Positions 27,330 through 38,300 of a stretch of 64,000 nucleotides of DNA are shown here, piece by piece. The notes below the pieces were generated by a model that worked only from the letters and a program-made list of their open reading frames with translations, was not told the DNA's origin and searched no databases. The stretch is from Sclerurus mexicanus (Eukaryota > Chordata > Aves > Passeriformes > Furnariidae), in assembly GCA_013396755.1 (NCBI GenBank), contig VWZF01002698.1, positions 318,384 through 382,383 on the forward strand, read 5' to 3'. Position numbers and translations under genes: made by a program. Each line of letters opens with the position of its first letter. Position 1 is the first letter of the stretch.

Positions 27330-27560
27330 TATCAGCCACAGGTGACCCCAGATTATCTCTCACCACCTGCCAGGCTCCTGACATTGCACATCCATTACAA
27401 GCCTCCTCCCTCCTCAGGGGTAACCTGGCTTTCCGGACCCCCCTGCAAGTTTGTCAGGGATGCCAGGACACAGAAGGGGTGGTGGGAGACCTAATCAATA
27501 GCCCATGACGTGCTAATCCTGGGATTAGACAGAGTTCAGAGGTTAATTACAAAGGTGTGG
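27330..27560. promoter_or_regulatory. Candidate enhancer: dense homeobox, E-box and GATA-like motifs
   Basis: Within about 230 bases I see paired E-boxes (CAGGTG and CACCTG), two TTATC GATA-type cores, an ATCAATA site, a TGACGTG CRE-like site, the inverted pair CTAATCC/GGATTAG, a GGTTAATTA homeobox site and an ACAAAGG TCF-like site. The motifs are seen in the sequence. That they act together as an enhancer is inference, because short motifs occur by chance. Confidence 0.3.
27513..27528. promoter_or_regulatory. Inverted pair of bicoid-class homeobox sites
   Basis: CTAATCCTGGGATTAG is two 7-base arms in perfect inverted symmetry around a 2-base spacer. TAATCC is the core bound by OTX, PITX, CRX and GSC proteins. 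Dimeric sites of this class usually have the two TAAT cores closer together, so dimer binding here is uncertain. Confidence 0.35.
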
Positions 27561-28439
27561 AGAGGAAGAGGGGGAGAACAGGGACAATGGGAAGACCCAA
27601 TATGACTCCTCTTCCTAAGCAGCAAGATGGGACCCAGGCAGGCTGCATTTTCTAAAAGACAGTGTGAAGGAGGCAATACTCTGGGAAGACTTGATCTCCC
27701 AGCTGGGGTCAGAAGGGCTGGTCCCTCCCAGTTTCTGACCCATCTCCAAACCACTGGCTACAATGCCCCAGCTGATAAAACTAGCATGGTCTCCCCCACA
27801 CGGGGGTGAGGAAACTAAACCGACTAGAGAATGTGCACAGCTCTAATACAATCCAGGCTGTGCAGGAACATAAAATGCAGACATGCCAGGCAGATATTTC
27901 AGAGGGAGACAGCAAGATTTACAAATCTTCCCACCCAGACTGATTTTTCAGATATCTGTGGCAGAGAGAGGCATCACACAGGGAGATCTGAATGGGCTCC
28001 CAAGCGGGAAGCAGCATAAACACTTCAACCTCAATTCATTATCAGAAAACATTGCTAATTTGCTCCAGCACAACCCTACTAAGTGGGATTTTCTGGCTTC
28101 CAGGCCATAAAGTAGCTATCTCTGCAGGACACCGCTGTTGGATTAGGTAGCTTTACCCACCTGTGGAGAGCTGCCTGGGTGCCCAAGCCTGGCAGAGGCA
28201 GCCCCATGCCACCTGCTGAGCCCTGCTGATCTCAAGGGGAAGAGAGGGAGAGCAGAGGGTCCGTCCCCAGAGTCTCCAGGCAACAGCTCCTGGGGAGCCA
28301 GTACTATCAGCCCACCAACAGGTTCTTGGCATGCCCCTCGCCCGCTCTATCACTGCTGCATCCCCAGGGCTTTCCTCAGGGATGTCATTAGTCAGAAACT
28401 GCAGCATATGACTGCACATCTGGAAGGAATTAGATGACA

Positions 28440-28640
28440 AGAGCCTCTGCCAGCTGTCTTCATTTAGGTTTGTTCATACTTGGAAGTGCTCTGCAGCGTG
28501 ATCTGTAAAATAAAAAGTTGCAATGATTGACGCGAGCCAAGGGTTTCCTCTGAGGCGCTCCCTGCCCCCATTGCCTCTGCCCAAGACAACAACATTAGCT
28601 GAGGCTGGATGCATACTATGGAAGAGATTGTGTAAGAATA
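28440..28640. promoter_or_regulatory. Candidate conserved non-coding element with PBX/MEIS-like site
   Basis: TGATTGAC (28524-28531) is a PBX-MEIS type composite half and overlaps a TTGCAAT C/EBP-like half at 28518-28524. The stretch is complex single-copy sequence without an open frame of note. Conservation was not tested, so this is a weak call. Confidence 0.2.
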
Positions 28641-30774
28641 ATGATGGCACAGCAGTTAACTATTGCCTTTCTCCATGTAAGAGCATGGCCAGTTCCAGCA
28701 TGGACAGGGAGCCCATAGGAATGGGAATGTCAGCTCCAACTGACATTAGGACAAACTCAACAATACCACCAAGCATCACTACCTAAGGGGCATCTAGTGG
28801 ATCTTTGGTGCAACCCTGCTTGGGAGCCACTGCCTGTCCCTCAGGACTTCACCCAATGCTGGGTGTTGCAGTACAGGGCTTGCCCTGGGCTCTGGGGCAG
28901 CTGCTTTCTTCCCTATCCTCATTTCTGTACCCAGTGACCCCTGAGTTCATGTGCTTTGTTCTGCTGGCAGAGGGAGAGGGAGAGCCCCCTGCTGCAGTAA
29001 TCTGGGGGACTGGCCTTCCTCCAGCCATAGACATTCACATGCCGGACTTGGGCAGCTGGGCAGGTTGTGCTGCCTCTACTCTACGGAAGGGAGGACACTG
29101 GTGTTGTGGGCCACACAGGGCACAAGGTAACACAGCAGCGAGCATGCTGGCAGCAGTGTATCAGTGGAGTTGTGAATCCTGCCACAACCACAGTTCAGGC
29201 ATTCCTCACTTGTGAGTTCAGCCTAAATATCTCACACACCTGCAACACCACCAGCTCAAGAAGAGCTGCAGAGCTCACTAGAGAAGCAGACAAGGAGCCT
29301 TCCTTTTTCACTCCACACAACAGTTTCCCATCTGAAGCTGATTCTGCAGACTTGCCTCTGGGTTCATCAGAGATTAACAAGGTCTGGGGTCAACCAAAGG
29401 AGGCCATCAGGACAGCAGTGTCTAAGCTTCACTGAATCTTCATGGATTTGTCAAAAGACGTTGGATCAGCTGTTCCAAATCTGATAAACCAAGTCCCACA
29501 CACGAAGCCAGGGGCTTCTGGGAAAACAGCTGATCTGTTTTAGGATCTCCCAGGGTTGGATCCTTCCCACAAAAGATGAAAGAGAACAGGAGCAGTCAAG
29601 CCCTGATATTGAGTTTTTCTCAAAAAAAAGGATGCTGTTATGCGGGAGGTGGGGAGGGCAGTGGGAAGATATGATGCTGCAAGAGTATGTACACCTGCAA
29701 GACTGCCATGCATTTGCACAGCCTCCCACAGCTTCTGTAGGGCACATGTGGCCTGCCCAAAAGCAGCACTAGGGCTCACAACAGAGCCAGGGTGATTGTC
29801 TCAGCTGTGTGACATGATCTCCCAACAAAGCTGCCATTGCTGGACCCCAGCCAAGGGATTGCATTCCTAAGGACATGGCTTCAATTAATGTATTTTCTTC
29901 CCCATTTTGTTTAAAATTGAGGTTGAGCTGCTTCTAAACATACGTGTTGGGGTAGCCAAAATATTTGCCTTTTTGCCAGCTGCTTGTTTGGGATCCATGC
30001 CTGGCTGATGCTAAAATGTTCTTTTCTCCTAAGAGCAGTGAGAAAGAAGCTGCTCAGGGGGTCCAGTGGGCATCCTTTACTCAAATGCCCAGAGAGTCAC
30101 ATTCACATAGGTCCCTGCTGCCACCATGTCTCATCTGCAACCCTGGCATCTCCCATGCTAGCTACTTGCTGTAAAAGCACAGGAAATAGGAAAGGAGTTT
30201 CTCCCCTGTGAAAAGCAGGGAAAGAGGACCCAGTGCTGGAAGGAGGCTGGGTAAGGAGCATCCACAGTGAGGACAGGGTAGCAAGCAAAGCCCTCCTGCC
30301 CTCACTCTGCTTATCCTGCAGCCCACACCAACAGTAATGAGACAAGCAAATCCCCATGAAATGGATTGTAGTGGCCCCTGTCAGGGTGTCACAGCCCCAC
30401 ACAACCCCAGTAACGCAGGGTATTTTCATGCACCCACTCAGCAGGGTAACAGTTGTCCCCACTGTGGAGGGAGACGGCTTTGGAGACACTCTGAACTGCA
30501 GGAAGAAATAAAGATACACCTGAGCAAAAGACACCACACCGGAGGGGTGCAGCAAGGCCATCGCCTTCTGTCCCTGTGCTGACAGAACCCACAAAACACA
30601 GCGAAGTTCCTCAGGGAACTTCCACCCACTCAGGGACATTCTCAGCCCTGACTTGTCCATAAATGTGCGTTTGAAGGCAATTTCCAACTGCCTGCAAGGA
30701 GGCTTCTCCGCACGCAAACCCTTGCTCTGGGTGCTGGGAAATCCCCCTGCTTGCAGCCAGGACCCTGTGATTCA

Positions 30775-31025
30775 GAGGGGGGATGGCCGGAGGGACAGTT
30801 TCCGTGTGAGCGCTGTTGAAGGAGTGCGGGCGCTCTGCTCGCTCTGCTCTGTGCGTTGGGAACGGGCCGGCTGAGCAGCGTGCAGACACTTCTGACTCAG
30901 AGCAGCTTCGCCAGCCCGGCGTCAGGCTTGCGCTGCAGCTGGGGAATGCGCCAGCATCACAGATGCGGGGGAAACCTCTGCCTGTCTCGTCCTTTCCTTA
31001 AGAGGCGTAAGGAATAGCATCGTGC
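30775..31025. promoter_or_regulatory. CpG-rich patch, possible promoter of an unannotated transcript
   Basis: I count about 16 CpG dinucleotides between 30781 and 30980, whereas the surrounding kilobases have very few. The patch is GC-rich, lacks repeat features and contains a TGACTCA AP-1 type site near 30892. In vertebrates, CpG preserved in otherwise depleted DNA usually marks a germline-unmethylated promoter or strong enhancer. No coding exon adjoins it on either strand that I can recognise. It could serve a non-coding RNA or be a regulatory element. Confidence 0.4.
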
Positions 31026-32243
31026 AGTTCCCTCCTCCTTTCTCCCCGTGCAGACACAGGCCTATTCATGCTGGCAAAAAACTGCAGTCGGCGTTGGAGT
31101 TGGGAGTGGGGCCATCTCCACAGATTTCATCCTCCCAGCATGCTTTGGCCACCTGCAGGGTTAAACGCAGTCCCCTGCCCTCACAAGTGCTCTCAGCAAA
31201 GTTCCCAGAGCCTGACACATCATCTTGACTCTGCAACAAGCTAATAGCCAGTGAAGAGAGCGTTAAACCCACTGCTCTGACCCAGCAGCCCGATTCACTC
31301 CTACCCAGTCACGTACCTGGACACTCATCCATGACGTAGACAACCGTTCACGCCAAGGCTCTCAGGGTAGAAATAATCCTAGCACATCCTCCTGCTCTGA
31401 GCCTGAGGCACCATGATGGGAGGAAGATGTTTCAGCATTGCAAGCTTCTGTCCCTTTTTCCTAAGGAAAAACCTAGAGAGGGAGAAATGATGCTATCAGC
31501 TCACCCCAACTCCAGACTAAGCCATCCCTGCCTCCTTCCATCTTTTTTTTCCCTCTCCCATTTCCCAGGTTCATCTTCTCTCACTTATCACTGCGTGGGT
31601 CCAGATTCTCAGCATAGACCTGGATATCAGAGGACAAAACACACCAGTCAGGTCAATCCCTGGATCCCAACAACAGCAACCAAACCCTCAGATCTGTGAC
31701 CACAGCCCCACAAGATGAGGTGTCATGATTCTGAAGAAGAGAGATGTTTTACAATGGCCACTTGACAAATTGTTTGAGACTACAGTAAAATTCACCTTTG
31801 AGCCAGTAGCTCACTGCTCAGCACCTCAGCAGTGTGGCAAGCCCTTACCCAAAACAGCAGTGTCAGGAGCCAATCTGGGAGCATGTTTCTTGCTATGCTC
31901 TCATACAGGGTTTTTGAGTCTGAGTGCCAGCTCTTTGGACTCAGGTGTTTTTAATATTCCCTTGATTTCTGTAAGCTTCAGTGTCTCTCCTACACTATTT
32001 TGTCTTCCACCATTTCCCTGAAACAGGACTCAGTCTTAACTGGCTTGTCCTTCAGCAGTAGACCTGAGCAGACCAGATACCCCAGTGCTTCACCTCAGAG
32101 ACAGGTGAGTTAGTTTCAACAGCAGTTCAGATGCCAAACTGCCCCGTGAGTCTGACTTGCAGTGCTTTTCAGCTGGAGGTTGCCCTAGACCTCATACTGA
32201 GGCGTTTCATGTAGCTCACACAGGCTAAGCATTCTTATCCCTG

Positions 32244-32362
32244 GCTGGATGGAGCTCTGAGTAGGTTGTCCCTGCCCATGGCAGGAAGGTTGGAACTAGA
32301 TGATCTTTAAGGTCACCTCCAACCTGAACCATTCTATAAGTCTATAATTCTATTATTCTATG
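32244..32362 (+). mobile_element. CR1 LINE 3'-end fragment
   Basis: The sequence follows the CR1 3' untranslated end: a CTGGATGGAGCTCTGAG segment, a TGTCCCTGCCCATGGCAGG segment, a GGTTGGAACTAGATGATC segment, then a tail of imperfect ATTCTATNA repeats. It is heavily 5'-truncated, as is normal for CR1. The tail repeats are diverged, so the insertion is not recent. Confidence 0.9.
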
Positions 32363-35300
32363 ACCTACTTTTGGCAGTGGATGGATCCAAATAATAAGAG
32401 ACAGGAATTAGTGACAAGGAAGAAGCAGAGTCTGGTAGGACATGCTGGTTGAAGACAAACAGTCAGCACCTGCGGTCAAACTGGTCATAGGTGCAGAGTG
32501 AGAGGGTTAATAGCATGGTCCATCTGAAAGGAACACAGAGCAGCACCAAACTCCTACTCACTGCTCCAACTGCACAGCTGCTCAGTGCCACCAAGGGTTT
32601 GTCAGAATGTCCACCTAGCTCCCTTCCCTTTCCTTTCACTGAAGTCTTGCCTTGTTTCCTCTGCCTGTGAATGCCAAGAGGAGAGAATAGTGGTGCAGAA
32701 GCCTCAGTCACAGTACTATATGCCAGAAACACCCTGAAGCCTCCTAACTCCTCCATGTAAATGCCACAGGCTATGCAACAGGCTTCCACCAGCTGATCAC
32801 TGCAGGGATCCACCTCTTCAACAGGTAGAGGCTCGGCCTCTCCAGTCCTCCCAGTCCAACAGATCAGGAGACCAGAACAACTTCCCCTTGCTGTAGAGCT
32901 CTTAAGCCCTTAAGTGTGCAAGTGTGAAGAGGTGATGTGTTAAGACTTAAAGAACACTTCTGATCCCATGGTTGGGTCAGCACCAGCTCCTTTGACTGAC
33001 AGGCCTTTGAAGAAAAGGCCACAAAGCCCAGGAATATCCAGTTTCTTGCCTGCACTTCAGACCTCTCCAGAGCCCACTGGCAAAGACATGAGCATGTTAT
33101 GAGTGTGACCCATAGCAGCATATCTGTGACCCAGCTGTGCACAGCTGGCAGCACTGGCAGTATCCAGAGCCTCCCAAGGGGAGAGGAATTGCCATCCTGG
33201 GTGTTCTGTATGTCCCATTCTTCCAGCTCTGAGGGAGGAGCCAGTGCCCTCTCCCAGCCTTTGAGACAGGAGCTGGCTAATCCTCTGTGGAGGATCTCCC
33301 TCAGCAGAACTTTGTGTTCAGGTGCCACCACATAGGAGTATTCAGTGAGGAGAGAGGATGGTGGTGAGGCATTGCCTTTTCCCTGATCACCAACTCACTC
33401 ACTAGCTCATCCATGGTGCTCCAGACAGGTCAGCTTCGCATGAGTGCTTCCTCCCAAACACCCACCAGGATGAATTCCTTCCCTCTTAGCAGAATGTCTC
33501 ACAATAAAACAGGACTTCTCTTGTTTCCTCAATACCTGTGATTTAGGACTTTGATTGCCCAACACTTGTCTGATGGGCTTGAAGGAAGGGGGAGGTCAAG
33601 ATGGTGTTCTCAGAACTTGATGAGCATCATTCCAAAACAGACTCGAGCATGTCATGAAGGTCTGCCCTGAGTCATTCCCTGTTGAACTCAATGCAGTCAT
33701 ACAGTAAACATCCCAGTTTTCAAGCCGGAAACATCAGATGCTGGCTGTCTCGATTGGCTGCTCACATACACTACTCATATATTACTAGAGAGCACTTACA
33801 TCTCTATCGCAGCATCAGAGTGGGCTGTATTTTTCCAGTCTGTTGTGACTCAGTGGTGAGCAAGTGGGGACGTGTGGACTATGTCCGGTGATGGTGTGCC
33901 ATGCATACACACATCTGGGGGAGTAATTAGATACATGGCCACACTCTAACCTCAGCCTTCCTCTGTGGTTCCACACTCAACCTGGAAGCCAGAGATCCAG
34001 GGCAGAGTCTGGCCTCGCTGACCCTAGCTGGGGGAGAGCTCTGTTTTGAGGACATTGCTAGGGCAAAAGATACTCTGATGTTCACTTCAGCCCTTGCCAC
34101 ACAGTGCCTTACAGGCAGGGTGAATGGTGGTGAGATGATGAGACAGGAAAGGATGCTGGCAAGACTCAATTCCCAAGGCCCAGCACCACACTCTGTGATG
34201 CGCGTCCCCAGGGTGCAGCATTTCCAGCTCTGACTGCCCCCATCACTCCCCCAGACCCTCAGCTCAGTGGCACATCAGGTGGGGTATCCTCCAGCGGATG
34301 CAGCCAGTGAGAAGCACAGGCATGCTCAGCTATAGGAAACTAGGCCTCATTCCTCAGGAGTTCCATGCTGGACAGGCAAAGATGACAACCACAAAAATTT
34401 GCTCTTTATTTGTAAAAGATGTCTTCTCTTTCCTTTACCCTTCCATACTCCCCATCTCTCTACCGACTTCTGACAACCCTCCGGTACTCTCAAGGAGGAA
34501 GAAAAGATAACAGCAGAGCTGGATAATATCACCTCTCTGATGCCCTGAAACCCTTTGGTATGTTTCCTAAGAGCTGTCTCAGGGTAGCCACAGTCCAAGC
34601 TCAGGCAGGCTGACACTTGGGGGAGGTTTTCCTCTGTCCAGAGCTCCAGTGGGGAGGATGAGGATTCTCCAGACTGGCCAAGGTGTGAGCATCACCACCC
34701 TGGGCCCCTGCAGAAAAATTCCAAGGGTGATATGGAGTGCAGCTGCTAAGAAGCAGGGAGGGGGTGACCACCCAGTTTGGCAGCAGAGTCCTCCCAGATG
34801 AAGAATGGCTGTAGTTTAAAAACTGCAAAGCTTTCCCATATTTCCCTATCAGTGCATTTTCTACTCCACCTTAGTTAACATCAGACCTCGGGGAGTGCAC
34901 AAGGCACAGGACCAACTCAGGCAGCAGCAGGACAAACCCACACATTCTCTAGCAGGGTCACCATCACCCACCAGTTTACACCAGTGAATGCTCCTCCCTG
35001 GGGACCAAAATGCCACTCTTTTTGTTCAGGGAAGGCTGCTGCAGGAACACAAAATAGATGCCACCTCCTCTGTAGTTTCACCAATGGGAAGGTCAGACAA
35101 ACCCAAATTTGTAAACAGCCCACATTCATTTTGAAAAATCCTTTCATTAGGATAACAGTTCCTTTCTAACAACATATATTGAGGATATCTGTGCTCCCAT
35201 GCTCTGCATCAAAGCTAAGACCTCTTGGCAAAACCAGTCTGGTCTGGCAAAACCTGCCCTGGCTATTATGGCCTGGTGCAGCCAGGTACCTTTGGTTTGG

Positions 35301-38300
35301 GGGTTTCACACAATTGTCTTTCAGCAGCTCTTTTAACACAAAAAACATTAAAGCAGAGAGCTCAACCTCTGCTCTCCACAGAGGAAGCAGGAGTGAGTGT
35401 TTGCAGGCTGCTTTTAGAGAAGTGGAGCTCACCCCAGCCTAGCCCTCAGCCCTCCCCTTCACTTCTCGCCAGGGAAAGGGCTCACTGGCCCCAGCTGTCT
35501 CTCCACCACAGCTCCCTCGCCAGATGTTGGTCATTAACAGGGACCAGCATGAAGCAGGGCTGGCTGCTGGGAGCAGCCTCCATGTGCCGTTAGTGGTACT
35601 TGTGTGTGAGCAAGAGCACACGTGTGCAAGCCAGCATGTGTGTTTGCAAGCATGTCTCCAGGGCTGCAGTAACCGCTCCTTTGGCCCCCTGCCAGACATG
35701 AGATGTCTTTCTCGCACACGCACGCTCTTGGCTTTTTGCTCACCCTTGCCCCCTCACTGTTTTGTAAAGCCCCAGACCCATCTGACTCAACAGCTGAACT
35801 ATCCAGAGGCCTGGAGCTGGAGACGTCCCTCCTCCTCAGCTGTGGTCACATCCAGCATATGGTGCTTTCCCAGCACACAGAGGTGACAGCTTCTGACACC
35901 ATTTCTGCTGTCCACATTTAACTCACTTGTTCTTGTCAGCCCAACCCAGCCACACACACAAAAATCCCAGCTTTCTGATTCATCTGCCATGGGTCCCAAG
36001 GAAAATGAATCTTCAGCTTTTGTTTTCTGAGGATGGAATGGGAACTGTTTACTCAGCGAGATGATTAAGTAATTTTTTTTCTCCTTTTCACCAATAATGG
36101 AAAACCATTTCAAAGGGAAAGGAGTGGGTTCAGAACTGGCCTCAGACAAAAGTTGAATGAACCTAGACCAGAATCAAAGGCAAACAAAGCTTCTGGGTGG
36201 CTTGTCCATAATACTGATAAGTCCTGACCCAAGTTCTCTGCTGCCATAATCAGGAAAAGACTCACTATCATGGATAGAGCTATAGCCTATGAATCCTGGC
36301 TCCCTGTCCCTTTTCCTGGCCACCCAACTTCAACCCCTCCCACTATTAGGACATGATTTCAACAGTCCTGCTTCTCAGGGGCCTACTTCATCCAATAGGT
36401 CAATGCATCTCCTAGAGCTGAAAGGAGAGCTCTGGAGTCCTGCTCTATTTTGTTTGACATCAGTATTTGGAAGAGCTTTTATTCCACTCACTGAACACAG
36501 CAGGGGCTGTGGAGGCACCTAGGGATAAAGCAAAAAGTGTGGATGACTTCATCCGTACACATGGCCCCTTCAAAACATGGACACAGGGTCCTCAGGTCAT
36601 GTCCAGCGCAATTCCAGGTGAATCTGACATCAGGTACATCTCAGAAGAATGAAGGCAGTCTTTGACCCAAATTGAATCTACAGTAACATTGTGTCTAATG
36701 TAAGTTTTTTCTCTCCTCAAAGCTTTACCTGATCTTGAAGTCTTCACCATTTGACATTTACAAATTGCAGTAGATGCAGCCAGAGTGCACCAGACACCAG
36801 GCAATTGCTTAGGAAGATGAGCAGAGGCTTGTTGCCTTTCTTGCTCCAGGACCCATAGCAACCACTGCTGTTCAGTCATGAGGACCAGCACCTGGGAGTG
36901 CCTGATAGATTTAGTATTTCCAAAACGTTCCTGTCCACAATGAGCCAGTAGTCCTAGGGGTGGCCTCAGCTCCCACACAGGCTTCTTCGTGCAGCAAAAA
37001 AAAATCAGCAGAGGTTGCAGGGCCATGGACAATGTATTTACAAAAACCTGTGTTGCTAAGCAGACATGCAGCTGGAATGACACCAGTTGAAGTCTCCTTC
37101 ATTCCCCCTTGGCTCTGTTCCTAGAAATAATGAGTTGTATTCAAGGAGCTGAAGGACCCTGCTTCCAGATCTGCATCCAACAGAAGAGGCGTGGGGGCAA
37201 CCCATGGTCGTGTAACCTCCCAGGACTGGAAATGTCGTCACTGACTTCACTGGGCACATTTCACTGCTCTCCAGAACCCTGCAGAGTGACTCACTGACAT
37301 CATTCCTATGGCTGGGCTTGGCAGAGGCAATGGGGATGAGGCCCACAGGAACCAGCAGGCTGGGGTTGGTCTTCATGGTTTCCATATGTTAGTTATTTCT
37401 CAGGAGCCTACCTTTGCTGCTGAAAAGCCTCAAGTGCCCTCTTTAGCTCACCAGGGCAACAACCGTGACTGCTGCTACGTATGCAATTTCAACAGATCTA
37501 CAGCAAGACACCCTGGCTAAAGGGGCAGCCAACTGGAAATCCTTTAGCTGATTCTGCTATAGGCAAAAGGAAATTAAATGAGTCATCCATGCACAGCCTT
37601 TCCTTTTTGTTGAGTTGGCTACAAAATGTAAAATTTTCACCACTGCTAGAATACTTTCAATAATTCACAGCAGGACTTTAGATGTAGAAACATCTGTGCT
37701 TCCCCAAAGGTACCTGGACAGTGGACAAATGGGACATACAGGCACATGCCAAAGGATGGGCAGAGGAGAAAGGGAGAGGAGGAGAGACAGCTGGAGAAGC
37801 ACAACAGAAGAGCACTGCTCCAAAAATGACCAGCAGAGAAAGAATAATGGTTGCCATTATTATCACATCCCATGCTGGTGCACAGCACCCATAAAGCAGA
37901 CCAGAGGCCACAAGAACCTTTCTCCCACTAATGTTTCTTTTGAAAAGGAAGTTAGAAGACCACAGATTTGACTATCTGGAACAAAATATACACACCAAAC
38001 AACAGTTCTGTCCACAAATAGCCTATGAGAGTGGCTGTGCACCTCAGCACTTCAAAGGTAGAGAAAAATAAAGGCTATAAGTAACATAACAAAAATAATA
38101 AACATGACTTGTCCTAATGAGCAAGATAACTAGCTCCTCAAATAGACTAACAAACTGATGTATGTGCACACTATCACAAAGCATGATGTGCTTGAAATGA
38201 GGAGAGCTTTCACGGCATTTTGGAAAGTGAGATGGTAAAGATTTCCACACACAATCTCAGTCAGGATACTATGAACAGGGCTTTACTTTTTCATGAAAAC

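Larger units (their letters stand above)
17504..32243. other. Intergenic DNA with candidate regulatory patches
   Basis: No coding exon is supported. The longest frame (minus 30103-30717, about 204 codons) has no recognisable domain. The stretch contains a short C run and a purine-rich tract near 22.4-22.5 kb, motif-dense sequence at 27.3-28.65 kb, and a CpG-rich patch at 30.8-31.0 kb. These are listed separately. Confidence 0.55.

Noticed and set aside
30337..30582. Plus-strand frame with a Cys-Pro-His-Cys pair and later His residues, resembling a C2H2 zinc finger
   Set aside because: The distance from the second Cys to the His pair is about 17 residues, not the usual 12, there is only one unit, and the antisense frame is longer. 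Judged chance.
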